A stretch of DNA of 64,000 nt from Echinometra lucunter (lineage: Eukaryota; Echinodermata; Echinoidea; Camarodonta; Echinometridae): positions 10,261,243 to 10,325,242 of the forward strand of contig CM057162.1 of NCBI GenBank assembly GCA_029962745.1, read 5' to 3'. A program made the translations under genes and the position numbers. Positions within the stretch are counted from its first letter, which is position 1; the number at the start of each line of letters is the position of its first letter. This document shows positions 34,410-46,199 of the stretch, piece after piece. The notes beneath the pieces are model-generated. The model did no database searches. It had not been told where the DNA came from and saw nothing but the letters and a program-made list of their open reading frames with translations.

Positions 34410-34811
34410 GGACTACGATTTCACTCCACTGTGGAGTTAAAATAGCCAAAGATCCCCCTGTTCAGACACAAAATGTTTATACCAAAACTTGATAAAGAAA
34501 CGTTATATAAAATTGTTATCGTATAGCCTACGGATCGTTCAGATGCACATCCCGACCTTTCAGAAGAGAAATTGTACAGATGCGCATTTTTCTACTGCGC
34601 ATTTTTCTACTGCGCATGTTACGCCCCGCCCAGTTTTACCATTCTACTGTCACTGTCTACTGTCATTAGGCAGCACTCAGACACACAAATCCATCGTATA
34701 CATGTAGCTACATGTATACCATTTGATACATCCACACAACAAATTTTTTGTGTCGGAACACAGGGAAGGACTATGATCTCATCCCACTGTGGAGTTAAAA
34801 CACCCAAAGAT
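34410..34811. repeat. 44-bp direct repeats flanking a MITE
   Basis: 34410-34453 and 34768-34811 both read GGACTAYGATYTCA..., then CCACTGTGGAGTTAAAA and CCAAAGAT, with about six differences. They bracket the element at 34456-34765. Confidence 0.9.
34456..34765. mobile_element. MITE with CTGTTCAGACACAAAA ends, copy 2
   Basis: Left CCCTGTTCAGACACAAAA and right TTTTTTGTGTCGGAACACAGGG-like end. Internal GATAAAGAAACGTTATA, GCGCATTTTTCTACT (two tandem copies) and GCCCCGCCCAGTTTTACC blocks match the 25685 copy. It is flanked by 44-bp direct repeats. Confidence 0.8.
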
Positions 34812-35068
34812 AATGAATAGAGCTGTGTAATATGAACCACTTTGTCATGAACACTCCTCCATCTGCCCTTGTTGCTGTCCCTAAACCTACTCCATTCCAA
34901 TAAATGTTGCGACCCATCTGGTGAAGACTCCATCCTCATTAGTAAACTCTGTCAAACTCATCAGACACACAACATACTAGCCCCATGTATGTCATCTAGT
35001 CTACACTGTCAAACCGCTTTCTGTTTCCTTGGTATCTTTTCTTCATACCTTGTGATGATGATAATAAT

Positions 35069-35420
35069 TTTGGCTGGTCCTCTTCAAGAAAGATAAACCA
35101 CCAACGAAATGGAGGTGAAACGATCGACTTGACATATTAATTCTTTAGCTTTTGACTAATAGTTTGGCTGATCGTCTTCAAAAAATATAAACCGCCAATG
35201 AAACAGAGGTGAAACGATCGACTTGAAAAATTAATTCCTTGCCTTTAGACATCATGAGAGCCGTCTTCAAGAAATATAAACTGCTAACTAGACAGGGTGA
35301 AACAATCGATTTGACAAACTAATTCTTTACCTATAAAATAATTCTGGATGGTTGTCTTCAAGAAAGATAAACTGCCAACGAAACGGAGGTGAAATGATAG
35401 ACTTGACAAATTAAATACGC
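35069..35420. repeat. Four-copy tandem repeat, unit about 90 bp
   Basis: Units start near 35072, 35166, 35256 and 35345, each with GTCTTCAAGAAAKATAAACY, then GGTGAAACGATCGACTTGA and TTAATTCYTT. Copies differ by several substitutions. Confidence 0.9.
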
Positions 35421-38400
35421 TTCTAGGAAGCAGGGAAACCCCAAAATACAAGATGTCATCCCCAAAATCGCTGACACAGGCATGTTTCAGATCGCTACAT
35501 CAGGTTTTAACAATATTTTCGTAACGATATGTCCATATCAGAAATTTGTTATATTGACGGAACTTTAATAGTTATCTCTATGTAAGGTCTTTTTACCACC
35601 ATTTCAAGAGAAACACTGTTCAAGAGCCAGGTAGTCTTTTCAAGTAAAAGACGCTCAGCCGTGGACTTTCATGGGGAATTTGACACCATGGATGCTTACC
35701 CAGTAACAGGTGTTGTCCATCACTATGAGTTTTATGACCAACAGACCTTATGTAATGCTCTGTATATTCCACCCTTTTCCACATATGGCAAAGTCATTAT
35801 CTCACTTTCCCTGGCCTGAGAATGCCCGAAGTCGGACGAAGAATGTTTATGGTGGGACAGCTTGCTTTGCTGTGCTCCAGAAATGTAGCTCTATTACAGG
35901 TATTTCTAGTGCTTTTCACAAAGTCTGGTGTCAGCAAATTATGATCCACTCCCCATGAAAGCCCACGAGTGAATGTCTTTAAATTGTAATATCTTTCTAA
36001 CATCCAACACTAAAAGCATTAACAGAGTTAGCAGTGAAGAAGAGGGGGAAGGAGGCTGAATGACTAGACTACAATTATCTTCAGCAATTTGTAAGCCATA
36101 ACATCTTCATTAGCACTAAAAGCTTTGGGGAATACCTCCAATAAACCTTGTAAATAGTCTCCAAATTCAATCAAATTGCGCATTCCCTCAGGGTAGTGAA
36201 TGAGAACATTTCTTCTACTAAACCTGATTCAGAAGCGCGAGTAATGATTCACAAAGAGATACATTTACTGAAACCCCTCGTGATTCGGCACAAAAACCTT
36301 CTAAAGAAAATCTTAAAGTGGAATGTATCAATCTAAGTGATAATTAAACATGCAATGTCTAATGCAAGGCTTTTATGCAAGAAAAAAAAGGTTCATTTAT
36401 CCAACAAAAAATAAAGAGGGAGCATGATCTCAGCCAATTTCAAACCATTACCATGCTTTAAACTAATAAAAGCTCAAGGATACATCAATCGAGGTTTACA
36501 TGTATGATTTACTTTAAGATATGACAGTGTTTTTACTTGGCAAGAATTAAGGGTCAAATATGAGACGACCTGTGCAAATTACACCATTATACCATCAGAT
36601 ACTTCAATGGGCGAAAATTTCACAAATGAATGATAATTTTTTGCAGAAAAATACATAAACTACAGCAATCACTCCCCCCTCCCCCTCCCCCCTTAGCAAT
36701 TTATACATTTTTCTTGCAGCAAAGATGTAATTTCTGTTAAGGCTTTAGTGTGTGTACAGTAGGAATATTATCTTTGTTGAGGGTGACTGTCTAAATGAAC
36801 TCTTCATCCTTTTACTTCCTCCATTAAGGCTGAACAGCGTAGTACTCTTTGCTAAAGTAAAATCGTAAAGCACTATGATGTGAGCAGTTAGTAGCGAAAG
36901 TTATATTATGGCAAACAGCGCCCCACCCCAAGTCAAAAATTTGACTCAACTTTTAGCAGCAATCCACAACTTTCAAGTGCAAACTTTATTTGAATAATAT
37001 TAAGAAATAAACTCACCACAAAATATGAAATCTCTCTCGCTCCCTCACTCTATAAATCCAATAGCTTTTTTTCCTCCTGGCGTTTGCCTAACAAGCAAAA
37101 TATTGTCTTTCAAATGACAATCTCACAAATATGTTCTCCTACGACTGACATGAGGGAAAAGCAATTCATCATCTTCTTCTTTCTTGGATTGAGATAAGAA
37201 GACTTTGAGCAGGTAGGGTGTAATGATCTGGAGTGGAAGACAAGGCTCATAGCCAACTGGTAATTTCACACTAACCGTCATGGATCGCTCACATTGGTTC
37301 TCTCCCACTCTCACTCTCTCTCTTTCTTTCTCTCTCTCTACCCCTTTCTTCCTCCAATTAATTTGGGAGAACAATTTAGAGCTCGTCACAAGAAAGGCCG
37401 CCGGGGCCAGGAATGCCGGCCGAGCAGGGACTGATGTCAACTGCCGACTTTTCCAGCACCGTGGACCAAATGTCATGACATACATTCCTGCCCTAGGCTT
37501 CTCACTTTCGTTCTTGATTTCACCTTCGCTCTTTCCTTCTTCCACTCTGTTTTCTTTCATTCTGTACATCACTGATATTTCATACTTTCACTCTATCCTT
37601 CCTTTCCAGCATTCTAGTATTAATATTCATTAATTAATATTAAAATGCTTTTAGGAAGGTTATAATAAATGAAAGGCTTTTTTTTCATTAACCAAATGAA
37701 ATTTTGTCTAACATAAACCTAATCTATCCCACCTTCCACCTCTCTAAAATAGTAATTTTAAAACTTTTCTGTTGCTCCTCATTATTGCATTCCCCTTAAT
37801 TTTTTAATTTCATCTCTTCTCAGTCAATCATTTATCATTCGCTCCATCTCATATTCTATCTACAATTACCTCCTCTAAATCTCCCCTTCTCTTCATGATC
37901 CATTTTCATTTCTCCTTCATTCTTCACTATCTCTTTCCTTTATCCCTTCTTCCATAAACTCCCTTCAACTCTCACTTAATAATCACCATCTATGAATTCC
38001 TTTCCATCCCTCCTTCATTCCTTCATCTTTCAATCTGCTCCTTCTTTCCTTCTTTCTTTCACAGCTGGTCCCGTTCTCCAACCAACTTTCTATGCTCAAT
38101 GCCCATCCCTGCTGAGCGGTCACCGCACGACCCCACATGCCCACCATAATTCCGCAATAGTTTTTAATACTCGCGATATAATAGAACACCTTGAGAATGA
38201 AGACCAAGGGTAAAAAGTGAAGCAGAGGTGAAATTATGTAGGTTGTAGCACTGCATACCGATTGATTACCTGTGTGTATTTTGGGATACAAATACAATGT
38301 GTGGCAAGGCTTTTAAAGGTCCCCATTACAAACAACAACAAAAAATAATTTCCATTTCATTTTTCAAGTTGTACAACTGGACTTTGGACAACTGTGACAA

Positions 38401-39080
38401 TTAAAAGCCCAAGAAACAACTGTTCCCATGCCTATCTCAATTTTAAAACCCTTCATGATAAAATCATGTTCTTAGGTCATATCCAAATACTTGTACAATC
38501 ACATTTGACATTCTCCTGTATAAACAACAGGCTTTAATACAAATAATACTGAATAAATACATTCTCTTTGACATTTGCCCTTTCAGTACCCTTCTGCACT
38601 TCAGATTAAAACTTGAAATCGTTAGATACAATGTAAAATACTTATTGGAGATGTAAAAGGTAAGAGAGAGAATATCTTCGACTTTGATTTGTAAAGCCTC
38701 ATCACTTTCCTAGTTCTTAGGTTTCTGCATTTACTGATCACTTTTTTTACTGCAGCACCATATGAATTCAGTCTATTTTTACTGCTCTAATTTTGGAACT
38801 AATATCACCCAACAGATTGGCTTTATTTCAGTGAAGCTTCCTAGCATGCTGAGTTGTTTGTCCTTTTCATTCTGGAACACTGGCCATAAACCAATTTAAC
38901 ACGGCAAAAGAGCAAGTGGCTTGCAGGCGCTTACCCTGGTCAGTTAAAATGTATTTGAGGGTTTGAACTGTGAGACTATCACACGCCCTGTACTATACTG
39001 TAGGTTCTCCATTTGACAAAGCCAGAGACTAGGAAAAGGTTCAAGGCTCTACTGAAGGCTTCATTGGAGTTGTGTTAAAA

Positions 39081-39440
39081 TCACAAATTCACTAGACGAA
39101 AAGCAGCACGCACGGATATTACGCGAATGGCATAAGGCCCCGCCTCTTTCGGATCATTTGATGGGGCCGATAAGCACCCATTTTCGCCATGATATCACTA
39201 ACACTGTTGCATTTAATCATTTCTATTGTGCGTATCATTTTTATTGTGACACTTTGATTTAAGGCACATTTGTCAAGCATTTATTATGCATTAACTGTGC
39301 ATGCAGTAAGCTGATGCCTGTTATGTTTCACAACACGTACAAACAAATGCTACTAGTTGGAAGCATCTTACAAAATACATTATTCATTTTTGATTATGAA
39401 TACTGATGATGCTTGGGTCAGCCTTCTAATAGATCTGGAG
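39081..39440. repeat. Dispersed repeat (AAAGCAGCACG family), copy 1
   Basis: It shares ACTAGACGAAAAGCAGCACG, CGGATATTACGCGAATGGCA, AAGGCCCCGCCTCTTT, AAGCATCTTACAAAAT and TGATTATGAATA-type blocks with 43605-43960. Terminal structure is unclear. Confidence 0.7.
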
Positions 39441-40259
39441 AAAATGGCGGAGCTTTAGGGGCCTGGTTAAAATACATGTAGAGAATGTGTCAACATGTAG
39501 GGCCTTTTGTATTACCTACTGTTCGACTGCTTTCCCATCGTGCAAAATTCAAAACACAAGGCAATCTTCAGAGCAAAGTATCGGAGCTGGTCTGGATAGT
39601 ATGAATCATGTGCGATAGAAATCCTTGTATTGAAAGTGACGCGAAGCTCTGCATACCTTTCCCTCTCGCATTGGAAATGGCCCATTTGAGCCCGTCTCAA
39701 AAATCCCTTTAAACTTGCACCACAATCCCTGGAGGCTGGAGCCCAGAATATTGCCTGCCAAGAGCCAACAAGCTATCAATATTCATCATTTACCACAGGA
39801 CTAACAAACTTCTAGCGATCAACATACAAACCATAATATTACTTTTAATTACCGGTACTACAGATTGCTACAGAACTTAGAGATACACAGTAGATGGCAA
39901 TAAATACCTTTCATTTCATTCCAGTTGTTAAAAAAGAATTACCAAACTATGTTATCAAGTGGTAATTAAACATATCACTGGATTAATTCTATAATTCAAC
40001 ATGAATTCCTTTCTACCGAGCAATAACCTTTACTGCAATACACCGATACATGGTCTGTTGGTTGCTAGAAGGTCATTTGTTGCATGATTCATTCTTACAT
40101 TAAGTACATGTACTTGCAAGTCATTCACTGCATAAATAACGCTACGTTTTTGAATGGGCCTTAAGAGTGTGAACTGGTTTCTGATCAACACCTACCACTG
40201 CATGTTATCTGACCCATCATTCACAGGAACTTAATGCAACACTTAATGCAAGACCAATA

Positions 40260-40560
40260 AAACCTGATCTTCCTTCCCGCCCTTCAGCCTTCTAATACGC
40301 CATCCACCGTCATCCAACCCTCGCCAGCTTGAAAGCGATAGCTGTCCCACGCAAGCCATGCCCTGCGTGAGGTATGCCTGCCTTGGGGCATGGCGAAGAG
40401 GGGGCTTGTTACAAGAGGGACAGATTGCATGCCCGGTGGGATATTAATAAATCATGGAGCAATATGCAATGTTTGCTCTCTGCCAATGAGTCATGCATGA
40501 ACAACTCCGATGAAAACAAACCGGAACCGGGGGCAGCCCCTCCCTCCTTGATGTTTGTGT
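40260..40560. promoter_or_regulatory. Possible intronic regulatory module
   Basis: Complex GC-balanced stretch. Contains ATGAGTCATGC (AP-1-like TGAGTCA) and homeodomain-like ATTAATAAAT. No splice-bounded frame. Confidence 0.25.
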
Positions 40561-42686
40561 TTTGCAAGAACTATATTTTCACACTGGAATCAGTGTTGGT
40601 GTATCCTTGTATCCTCCTCCTCGTGAAGTCTATTGAATAAAAAAATGGGTTCAAAGGTTTGCCAGCATTTTTCGTACCATGGGACAAAACAGAACAGAGT
40701 TCACAAGAGTGAGATACTTAATGATTTACATGTCATACTACAAAGCCTTAAATTGAGAGCTTTGAAGGGGGAAAAATATAATAAGTTTCCTGGTATACAT
40801 CTACCGAGAAGAGTAGTACTTGCAAATAATCGGCTGTAGAAACATTACTTTTGACAAAGGAGACCAAAAAAGAGGGGCATGAACACACTGGTGAGGAACA
40901 CATGAAGGCTCATTGTTGCTTCATTGCCATTCATTCAGTACAAAAGCACAAGTGCGGCCAACCACAGTATATCTGAACGAGCCTGCATCATCATTATTAT
41001 CATCAATTCATTAATCAATCATTGTAAATATTTTGTAGGTAAGCAAATGCCAGCCCAGGAGAAATCTCGAATGCATTCATTTTTTCAATCTGGACACAGA
41101 GGGGGCACTTCATTTAATATGATAACAGACATACACTGATGCCTGGCAGGAGTGACAGCTAATTCAATATTTACTCTCCTTAATTTCTCAGTGCTCAGTG
41201 CACAAGTTAAATAAATCATAAGCAAGAATCTGGTTTGAAAGATACTATCCACTTAATCACTTATAAGTTTATGAAACTGATGTGTGCATAGTATGTTTCA
41301 GATATGAGTAGAATAACATCAATCACGCCTTGCAATCAGAGAAAATTTCAAAATGAAACAAACATTAAACAAATCTTTAAGTACCCTGTACTACATCAAT
41401 CTAAATCTAAACGGGTCCCAGGCTTGCACTCAGGTCTAGTTTACAAACACGAATCAGAAACTATTCCAAGAGTTACCCAATACAAATTCCACTCCAATAA
41501 AAGATCTTGCAACTCAACCCTTGATCCTAAGCATAGCCTTGATTGAGCGAGTCATTTATGCACAGTGGTGATCTACGACACTGCTGTGATTCAAGCAAAG
41601 ATACCTGTGGCTTTAGAGTCATTGGTTATATTGGTTTCTATAATACTCTGCTGAAATTAGTCATAATATCATTTATTTCATGAAGAGTCCTACTACAAGC
41701 ACAAACAGGGAGGGTGTGCTTACAAAATGTCATTTAACTTGTTGAGTACCATTTGACTTCATGATAACACATGTTTTCCAAAGGCCCCAATCTGATTTAT
41801 CTTGGGCCCAGTCTTCAATGGGATAAAATCATCCTAGGATGTAAGGACTTTGACACCATTTGAGGATTTTGAGGTGTTTACTTGACGACCGGTGCTATCA
41901 TCCGTGAGGAGTGTACACATACTTTAGTTTTACTACTAAAAATCTCCATAAAATTTTAAAAGACCACCCCATAAGTCAACTAACTACCATGCATTTGAAC
42001 GATGACTGACATTTTCTTTGATCTCTCGTAACAAGTTTCTGGTGGGACACATGTTTCACGGCGTTTGAAATTTGCACGTAACGTTTTCACTGATAGTTCA
42101 TATGCACTATCACAAAACCCTATAGAAATTACAGAGAATAGAAATATGAAGATTTCAAGTTAGCTTTAGTCAGAACAAGCCTTAAATCCTGAAATACTGT
42201 TGAGTTTATTCATACAGACAAGATCTACGGCGTATTCATAATTTCATTTTCTATACCTCAAACATGGCTTACTGCTACAAAGGTCGATGTCAAATGTACT
42301 TCCCATCGTATCAACCTTGATCCCTCCAAAATCTTTCAATTTTTATTGGCAATTTTCGCTCTTTTGGGGGGAGGGGGGGGGGGAATAAAATGGCTAAAAG
42401 CTAAGACGCATTATAAATGCCATAAATTTTTGTTATGCTCAGGAAAGCTCCAAGCTACCTCAATTACTCAGGCATTCAAAATCATTTTGAAAAGCCTGTA
42501 CACAAAGGCGTAACATTCATAAAACATTTGTATTCAATCTAACAGAGACTGTAGATCTAAACGTCATATGGAGACATATTTAGGTATCATAATCAATCAG
42601 CAGTATATTCACTGAATTACAACATACCCTAGACCCTCTTATCAAATTGGAGAATGACATCTTTGTTTAGTTACCTTCTCAACTTG

Positions 42687-43563
42687 TTATCCCATTTATG
42701 ACAGAGAGTCCAAATTAGGTTGTTTGGCCAAATAACGTTTGATTTCGAGCCCTTAAAAGCATACCAAATAAATGAGTAGGAGGAGCAGAAAATTCTACAC
42801 ATACATGTACAGTTCTTGATTTGGTTCTGTCAGTATTTGCCATTTGATGCTAAAAAAATATATATATATATATAAGAAAATATCACTAAGCAATAAAATC
42901 CTTAAAAAACATGATGGGAAGCTAAAAATCACTGCTTTTCCATGCAAGTTGGCACATATTTTGCATTGCCAATTTGAAGATTTTTAGCGCTTCTTTTTTT
43001 CAGCATCAAACAATAAAATATTGATGCAACCAAATTAGGCACGGTCTGTGTAGAATTTGTTCCTCTTTCTATGAATGTATTTGGGCAATTCCACAGAAAG
43101 GGTGTAATTCCATTACCAACATTTTTAGACTTTCTGTGCCTCTTTTGTACTCTGCCTCCCTTTTCACCATTTGATACTCTGTAAATATGCCCATGTTTTC
43201 ATGCGAGCTCTTTCATTCCAACAATTTTATTCTTACATTTGTGATATTGTGGTATAACACCTCGGTAACGGAATTACCAGAAAAAAAGGGCCAATTTTTA
43301 ACTTCAAACGTGTCTTTCAAAATCAAACATGCATTACACCAACACAGACTAAGATTGTGGAATTCTTTATTGTTTCAGTTCTTTTTTTAATTCAAAGATT
43401 TGGCAGTTCAGGGCTATCAAAGTGATTGTTTTTACTATAAATGTGAAGTCAGGTGATGTTATTCCGATGCAGAATTGCCCATTTGGAATGTTTTTTAGAG
43501 CTCTGCATCAGATGTTATTAGGCAAAACAATACCATGTGGACCTTCTGTCACGAACAGGTTAA
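42687..43563. mobile_element. Foldback derivative of MITE family B
   Basis: Both ends are the same family B terminus in opposite orientation: TTAT-CCCATTTATGACAG at the left and CTGTCACGAACAGG-TTAA at the right. Each is followed inward by about 120 bp of matching sequence (GGTCCA, TTTGGCC, TTGATGC-like blocks). A separate element (43083-43480) interrupts the right arm. Confidence 0.6.
43083..43480. mobile_element. Nested element with GGGCAATTC ends
   Basis: Starts GGGCAATTCCAC and ends CAGAATTGCCC, giving short inverted ends. Removing it restores continuity of the surrounding family B arm (left side ends near TGTATTT, right side continues TTGGAATG). Inner GTAATTCCATTACC and GTAACGGAATTACC blocks are also inverted. 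Non-coding. Confidence 0.55.
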
Positions 43564-43604
43564 CCCTATGACCGAATTCTCTGATTGCCATTGGTTTGAT
43601 CATA

Positions 43605-43960
43605 GACACACAAATTTACTAGATGAAAAGCAGCACGTGCGGATATCTTACATGAATGGCATCAGGCCCCACCTCTTTTGGAGAATTTGAAGCACCCGTT
43701 ACCACCATGTTATCGATAATACTGTTGCATTATTCGTATCTATTGCGCGTATCAGTTTTAATGTGACACTTTCATTTAATGCGCATTTATTGCGCATTTA
43801 TTGCGCATTTATTGCGCATTTATTGCGCCTTTACTGTACATTTATTGTGCATGCGGTTAGCTGATTGGCGTAATCTTTGAAAACGGACACTTCTGGTAGG
43901 AAGCATCTTACAAAATGAATTATTCATTTCTGATCATGAATAATCAGCGAGTTCCAGGAC
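43605..43960. repeat. Dispersed repeat (AAAGCAGCACG family), copy 2, with 11-bp expansion
   Basis: Related to 39081-39440. About 43785-43835 holds an expansion of an ATTGCGCATTT unit (roughly five) absent from copy 1. Its end lies next to the donor of PDZ exon 43980-44029. Confidence 0.7.
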
Positions 43961-43979
43961 TCGATGGGTTAAGACTTAC

Positions 43980-44029
43980 CTTGATTATCCTATCCCCAGT
44001 CTGTACTCCTGCCTTATATGCTGCCCCAT
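43980..44029 (-). CDS. ARHGEF11: PDZ-RhoGEF exon: central PDZ (GAAYKAGVQTGDRIIK)
   Basis: This is a 50-bp micro-exon with acceptor ttctcag before 44029 and donor gtaagt after 43980. It reads GAAYKAGVQTGDRIIK, almost identical to the ARHGEF12 block GAAMRAGVQTGDRIIK and the strongest family marker in the window. It encodes the short first PDZ helix and the GDRI strand. It ends exactly after the Lys codon (phase 0), so any phase-0 exon can follow. In the genome that next exon is 34.8 kb away. A dispersed repeat (about 43605-43960) ends about 20 bp from the exon, beside the donor. Confidence 0.93.
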
Positions 44030-45166
44030 CTGAGAAGAAAACAAAAAACAAAAAGGTCTGCCAAAATTATTTGCAATAAGGTAAAAAATAAATAAAACAT
44101 GCAGCGTTAAGTGCGAGGGTTTTCCACTTCGTAAGTAAACAAACCTTTGAGGATTCCGAGAACAAATATGATAAAATGATCATACAGAAATTGTTTATCT
44201 GATCATATTAGGTTCATTTACACGTCAAATCTTTCCAAATAATAAGTGAAATTTGTGTTTGAAGTTCATGGACGCTTGATAATATAGAGTAATTCAAGGT
44301 CGGGTTTTATTTCCAACACAACAAGAGACATAGAATATCTTCTATTCTGGGACACCCAATGACCAATGCCTTGGACTTTCCCTAACAATAATTCTGAATA
44401 AAATGACATATGAGAATGGTCACATTAAACATCTCCCATAAATATACAAGTTATTTTTTTTGTTCAAGAAAGGCATGGGTTCAGTTATACAAACTGCAGC
44501 TTGCAAGATACATGTAAATACTACTAGTATGAACTTCACCCTCAATGAAGAGATCACTTTCATCTTATATCATACAAACAGATTATAGTAAAAACAGCCA
44601 TATCAAATAATACACATTAAGCATTGTATTAAACAGATCCTGTCTGTATTTCTTCTTCTGGGGACAAATGCAGATTGCTGCCTCTCGATGGCAACTACCT
44701 TTGATATTTCTCATGGATTTTCTAGAATAATTGGTATTCATTGCAAGAAGATGTTTGCGCTCCGCAAGGGGAGGGAAGTGATAGAGAGCAAATCCGACCT
44801 TAGATGCAATCTTCCTAGGCTCACCATTTGAAATGTCAGAGGCAAATAGGGGCTTACACAAACCATGCAAAGTTTCAGGTGAAAGTTAGGAATACCTGAG
44901 ATGTTTTAAGCCTATACATGTACGTTCCTTCTCTTTCCCAAGTTTCTTGATTAGTATAAAGCCTACAGGATTATAACCGAAACGTAAACAGAATCATGCT
45001 TATGCAAATTATGGGTTGTTCCATTTTTTTATAAAATATTTGCTGGTTAATACATTTCAGAGCATCTCAATGATACTGGTGAACTTGTCTCATTTGATGC
45101 ATCGACTTTGGGATATATCTGGCAAGTTGTTTCCATGTTTGTCTTCTGTGTCTTTTCTTTGTCTTG

Positions 45167-45201
45167 GTTTGCCTTGTCTTGTCTTGCCTTGTCTTGTCTT
45201 T
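45167..45201. repeat. Short CCTTGTCTTG tandem repeat
   Basis: Three to four imperfect 10-bp units just past the donor side of exon 45251-45358. Confidence 0.85.
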
Positions 45202-45250
45202 CAAGGGGCAGACAGCCGAAGTACATGTAAAACAGAAAATCTCTACTCAC

Positions 45251-45358
45251 GATCTTTGACACTTTGGATAAAGACTGGGTTGTCGCCTGTAACTGTGAGC
45301 CCATATCCCTTTTCATCTTTCTGTACAATCACAAGCCTTTGTATCAGTTCCTGGGGAC
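45251..45358 (-). CDS. ARHGEF11: PDZ-RhoGEF exon: N-terminal half of PDZ domain (carboxylate-binding loop)
   Basis: The exon is 108 bp, with acceptor ttcaccag upstream of 45358 and donor gtgagt after 45251. It reads PQELIQRLVIVQKDEKGYGL then TVTGDNPVFIQSVKD. The block QRLVIVQKDEKGYGLTVTGD matches the first PDZ strands of ARHGEF11/12 (QRCVIIQKD..GFGxTVSGD). GYGL is the carboxylate-binding loop that anchors the C-terminal COOH of ligands, known in this family to include plexin-B and some receptor tails. NPVFIQSVK matches the second and third strands and resembles ARHGEF12 more closely than ARHGEF11. The last base C plus AT of the next exon makes His (KDHGAA). A short CCTTGTCTTG-type tandem repeat lies just beyond the donor. 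Confidence 0.92.
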
Positions 45359-45439
45359 CTGGTGAAAAAACAGCAAAAACATGAAGCATATAGTGAAAGA
45401 GTATCTACTCTTTGGCAAAAGAAATTTGAACACATTGAC

Positions 45440-45592
45440 CAGGGCCCCCATCGGATAAAACGTACCACTGATGGTAACTTTGCCATCAATAGTAACTTCC
45501 ACGGAAACCTTGAATGTGATTGGCTGTTGAGCAATGTTACAACTGATGGCAGAGTTACCATCAATTGCAAGTTTCATGCCATGGGGCCCTGG
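45440..45592. mobile_element. MITE family GGTAACTTCCAYGGAAACCTT, intact-length copy
   Basis: Ends CCAGGGCCCCCATCGGATAA and CATGCCATGGGGCCCTGG. Contains ACTGATGGTAACTTTGCC, AACTTCCACGGAAACCTTG and GATTGGCTGTTGAGCAATG. It lies about 80 bp upstream (minus sense) of PDZ exon 45251-45358. Confidence 0.8.
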
Positions 45593-46199
45593 ACCAGCAG
45601 TATTATATGTACATGTATACATGTATACTGTACATAACAGGAGTGAAAGGGTTACCACCGGTTATATTTTAATTGCAGAATGGATTAGTGTGGATTTGTG
45701 GAAAATCATCTTCAATTTTCCCTTTAAAGTTTACTGTCCCAAGCTGGCAACTCACTTGTCCACTTAATATACAACCAAAGAACCAAAGCTGATCACAAAC
45801 TTGACTTTACACAACTTTTTTTAGCCTTTAAGGAGTTAAAATCGTTGGCTTGGAGCCAGAAGGGTAATAAGTCTGTATAAATAATATGAGTTAATGCCCT
45901 TCTGGCTATGGACAGACGAAATAATGTCCTTCAAATGAATAATAATTTGCATGAAAATATGGAACTGTCCAACTAACTTGGAGGAAAGTCATGGAGGTTC
46001 ATACATGTACAATGTATAAGAAAGAGAATATGAATAATAACATTTTAAAAAGTACACAATTCACTGTGGCTTACTCCCACCTTCAACTAAAATACAAAAA
46101 TGACCCATCCTCTTTCAAGCAAATTGAAACATACATGTCAGTGGCAAATACTCAGGAATTCATTTCTGATTCATTCTTAAATTTTCTCATCATTTCCTC

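Larger units (their letters stand above)
9219..43979 (-). other. ARHGEF11: 34.8-kb intron splitting the PDZ domain
   Basis: It is bounded by donor gtaagt (43979) and acceptor tcctgcag (9219). It holds the candidate alternative start exon, most of the repeats listed and several possible regulatory modules. Stretches with nothing recognised beyond low-level simple repeats include 9240-10040, 16150-16850, 20520-21560, 22000-24080, 26150-27080, 28260-30060, 31150-32780, 35430-37010, 37500-39070 and 40570-42680. A CT-rich tract lies at about 37285-37345. Confidence 0.85.

Noticed and set aside
37123..37572. 149-residue minus-strand frame
   Set aside because: It includes a CT/GA simple repeat giving an Arg/Glu run, and I see no acceptor, donor and phase combination linking it to the gene. 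The GC-richer centre (about 37380-37460) may be regulatory, but that is not shown.
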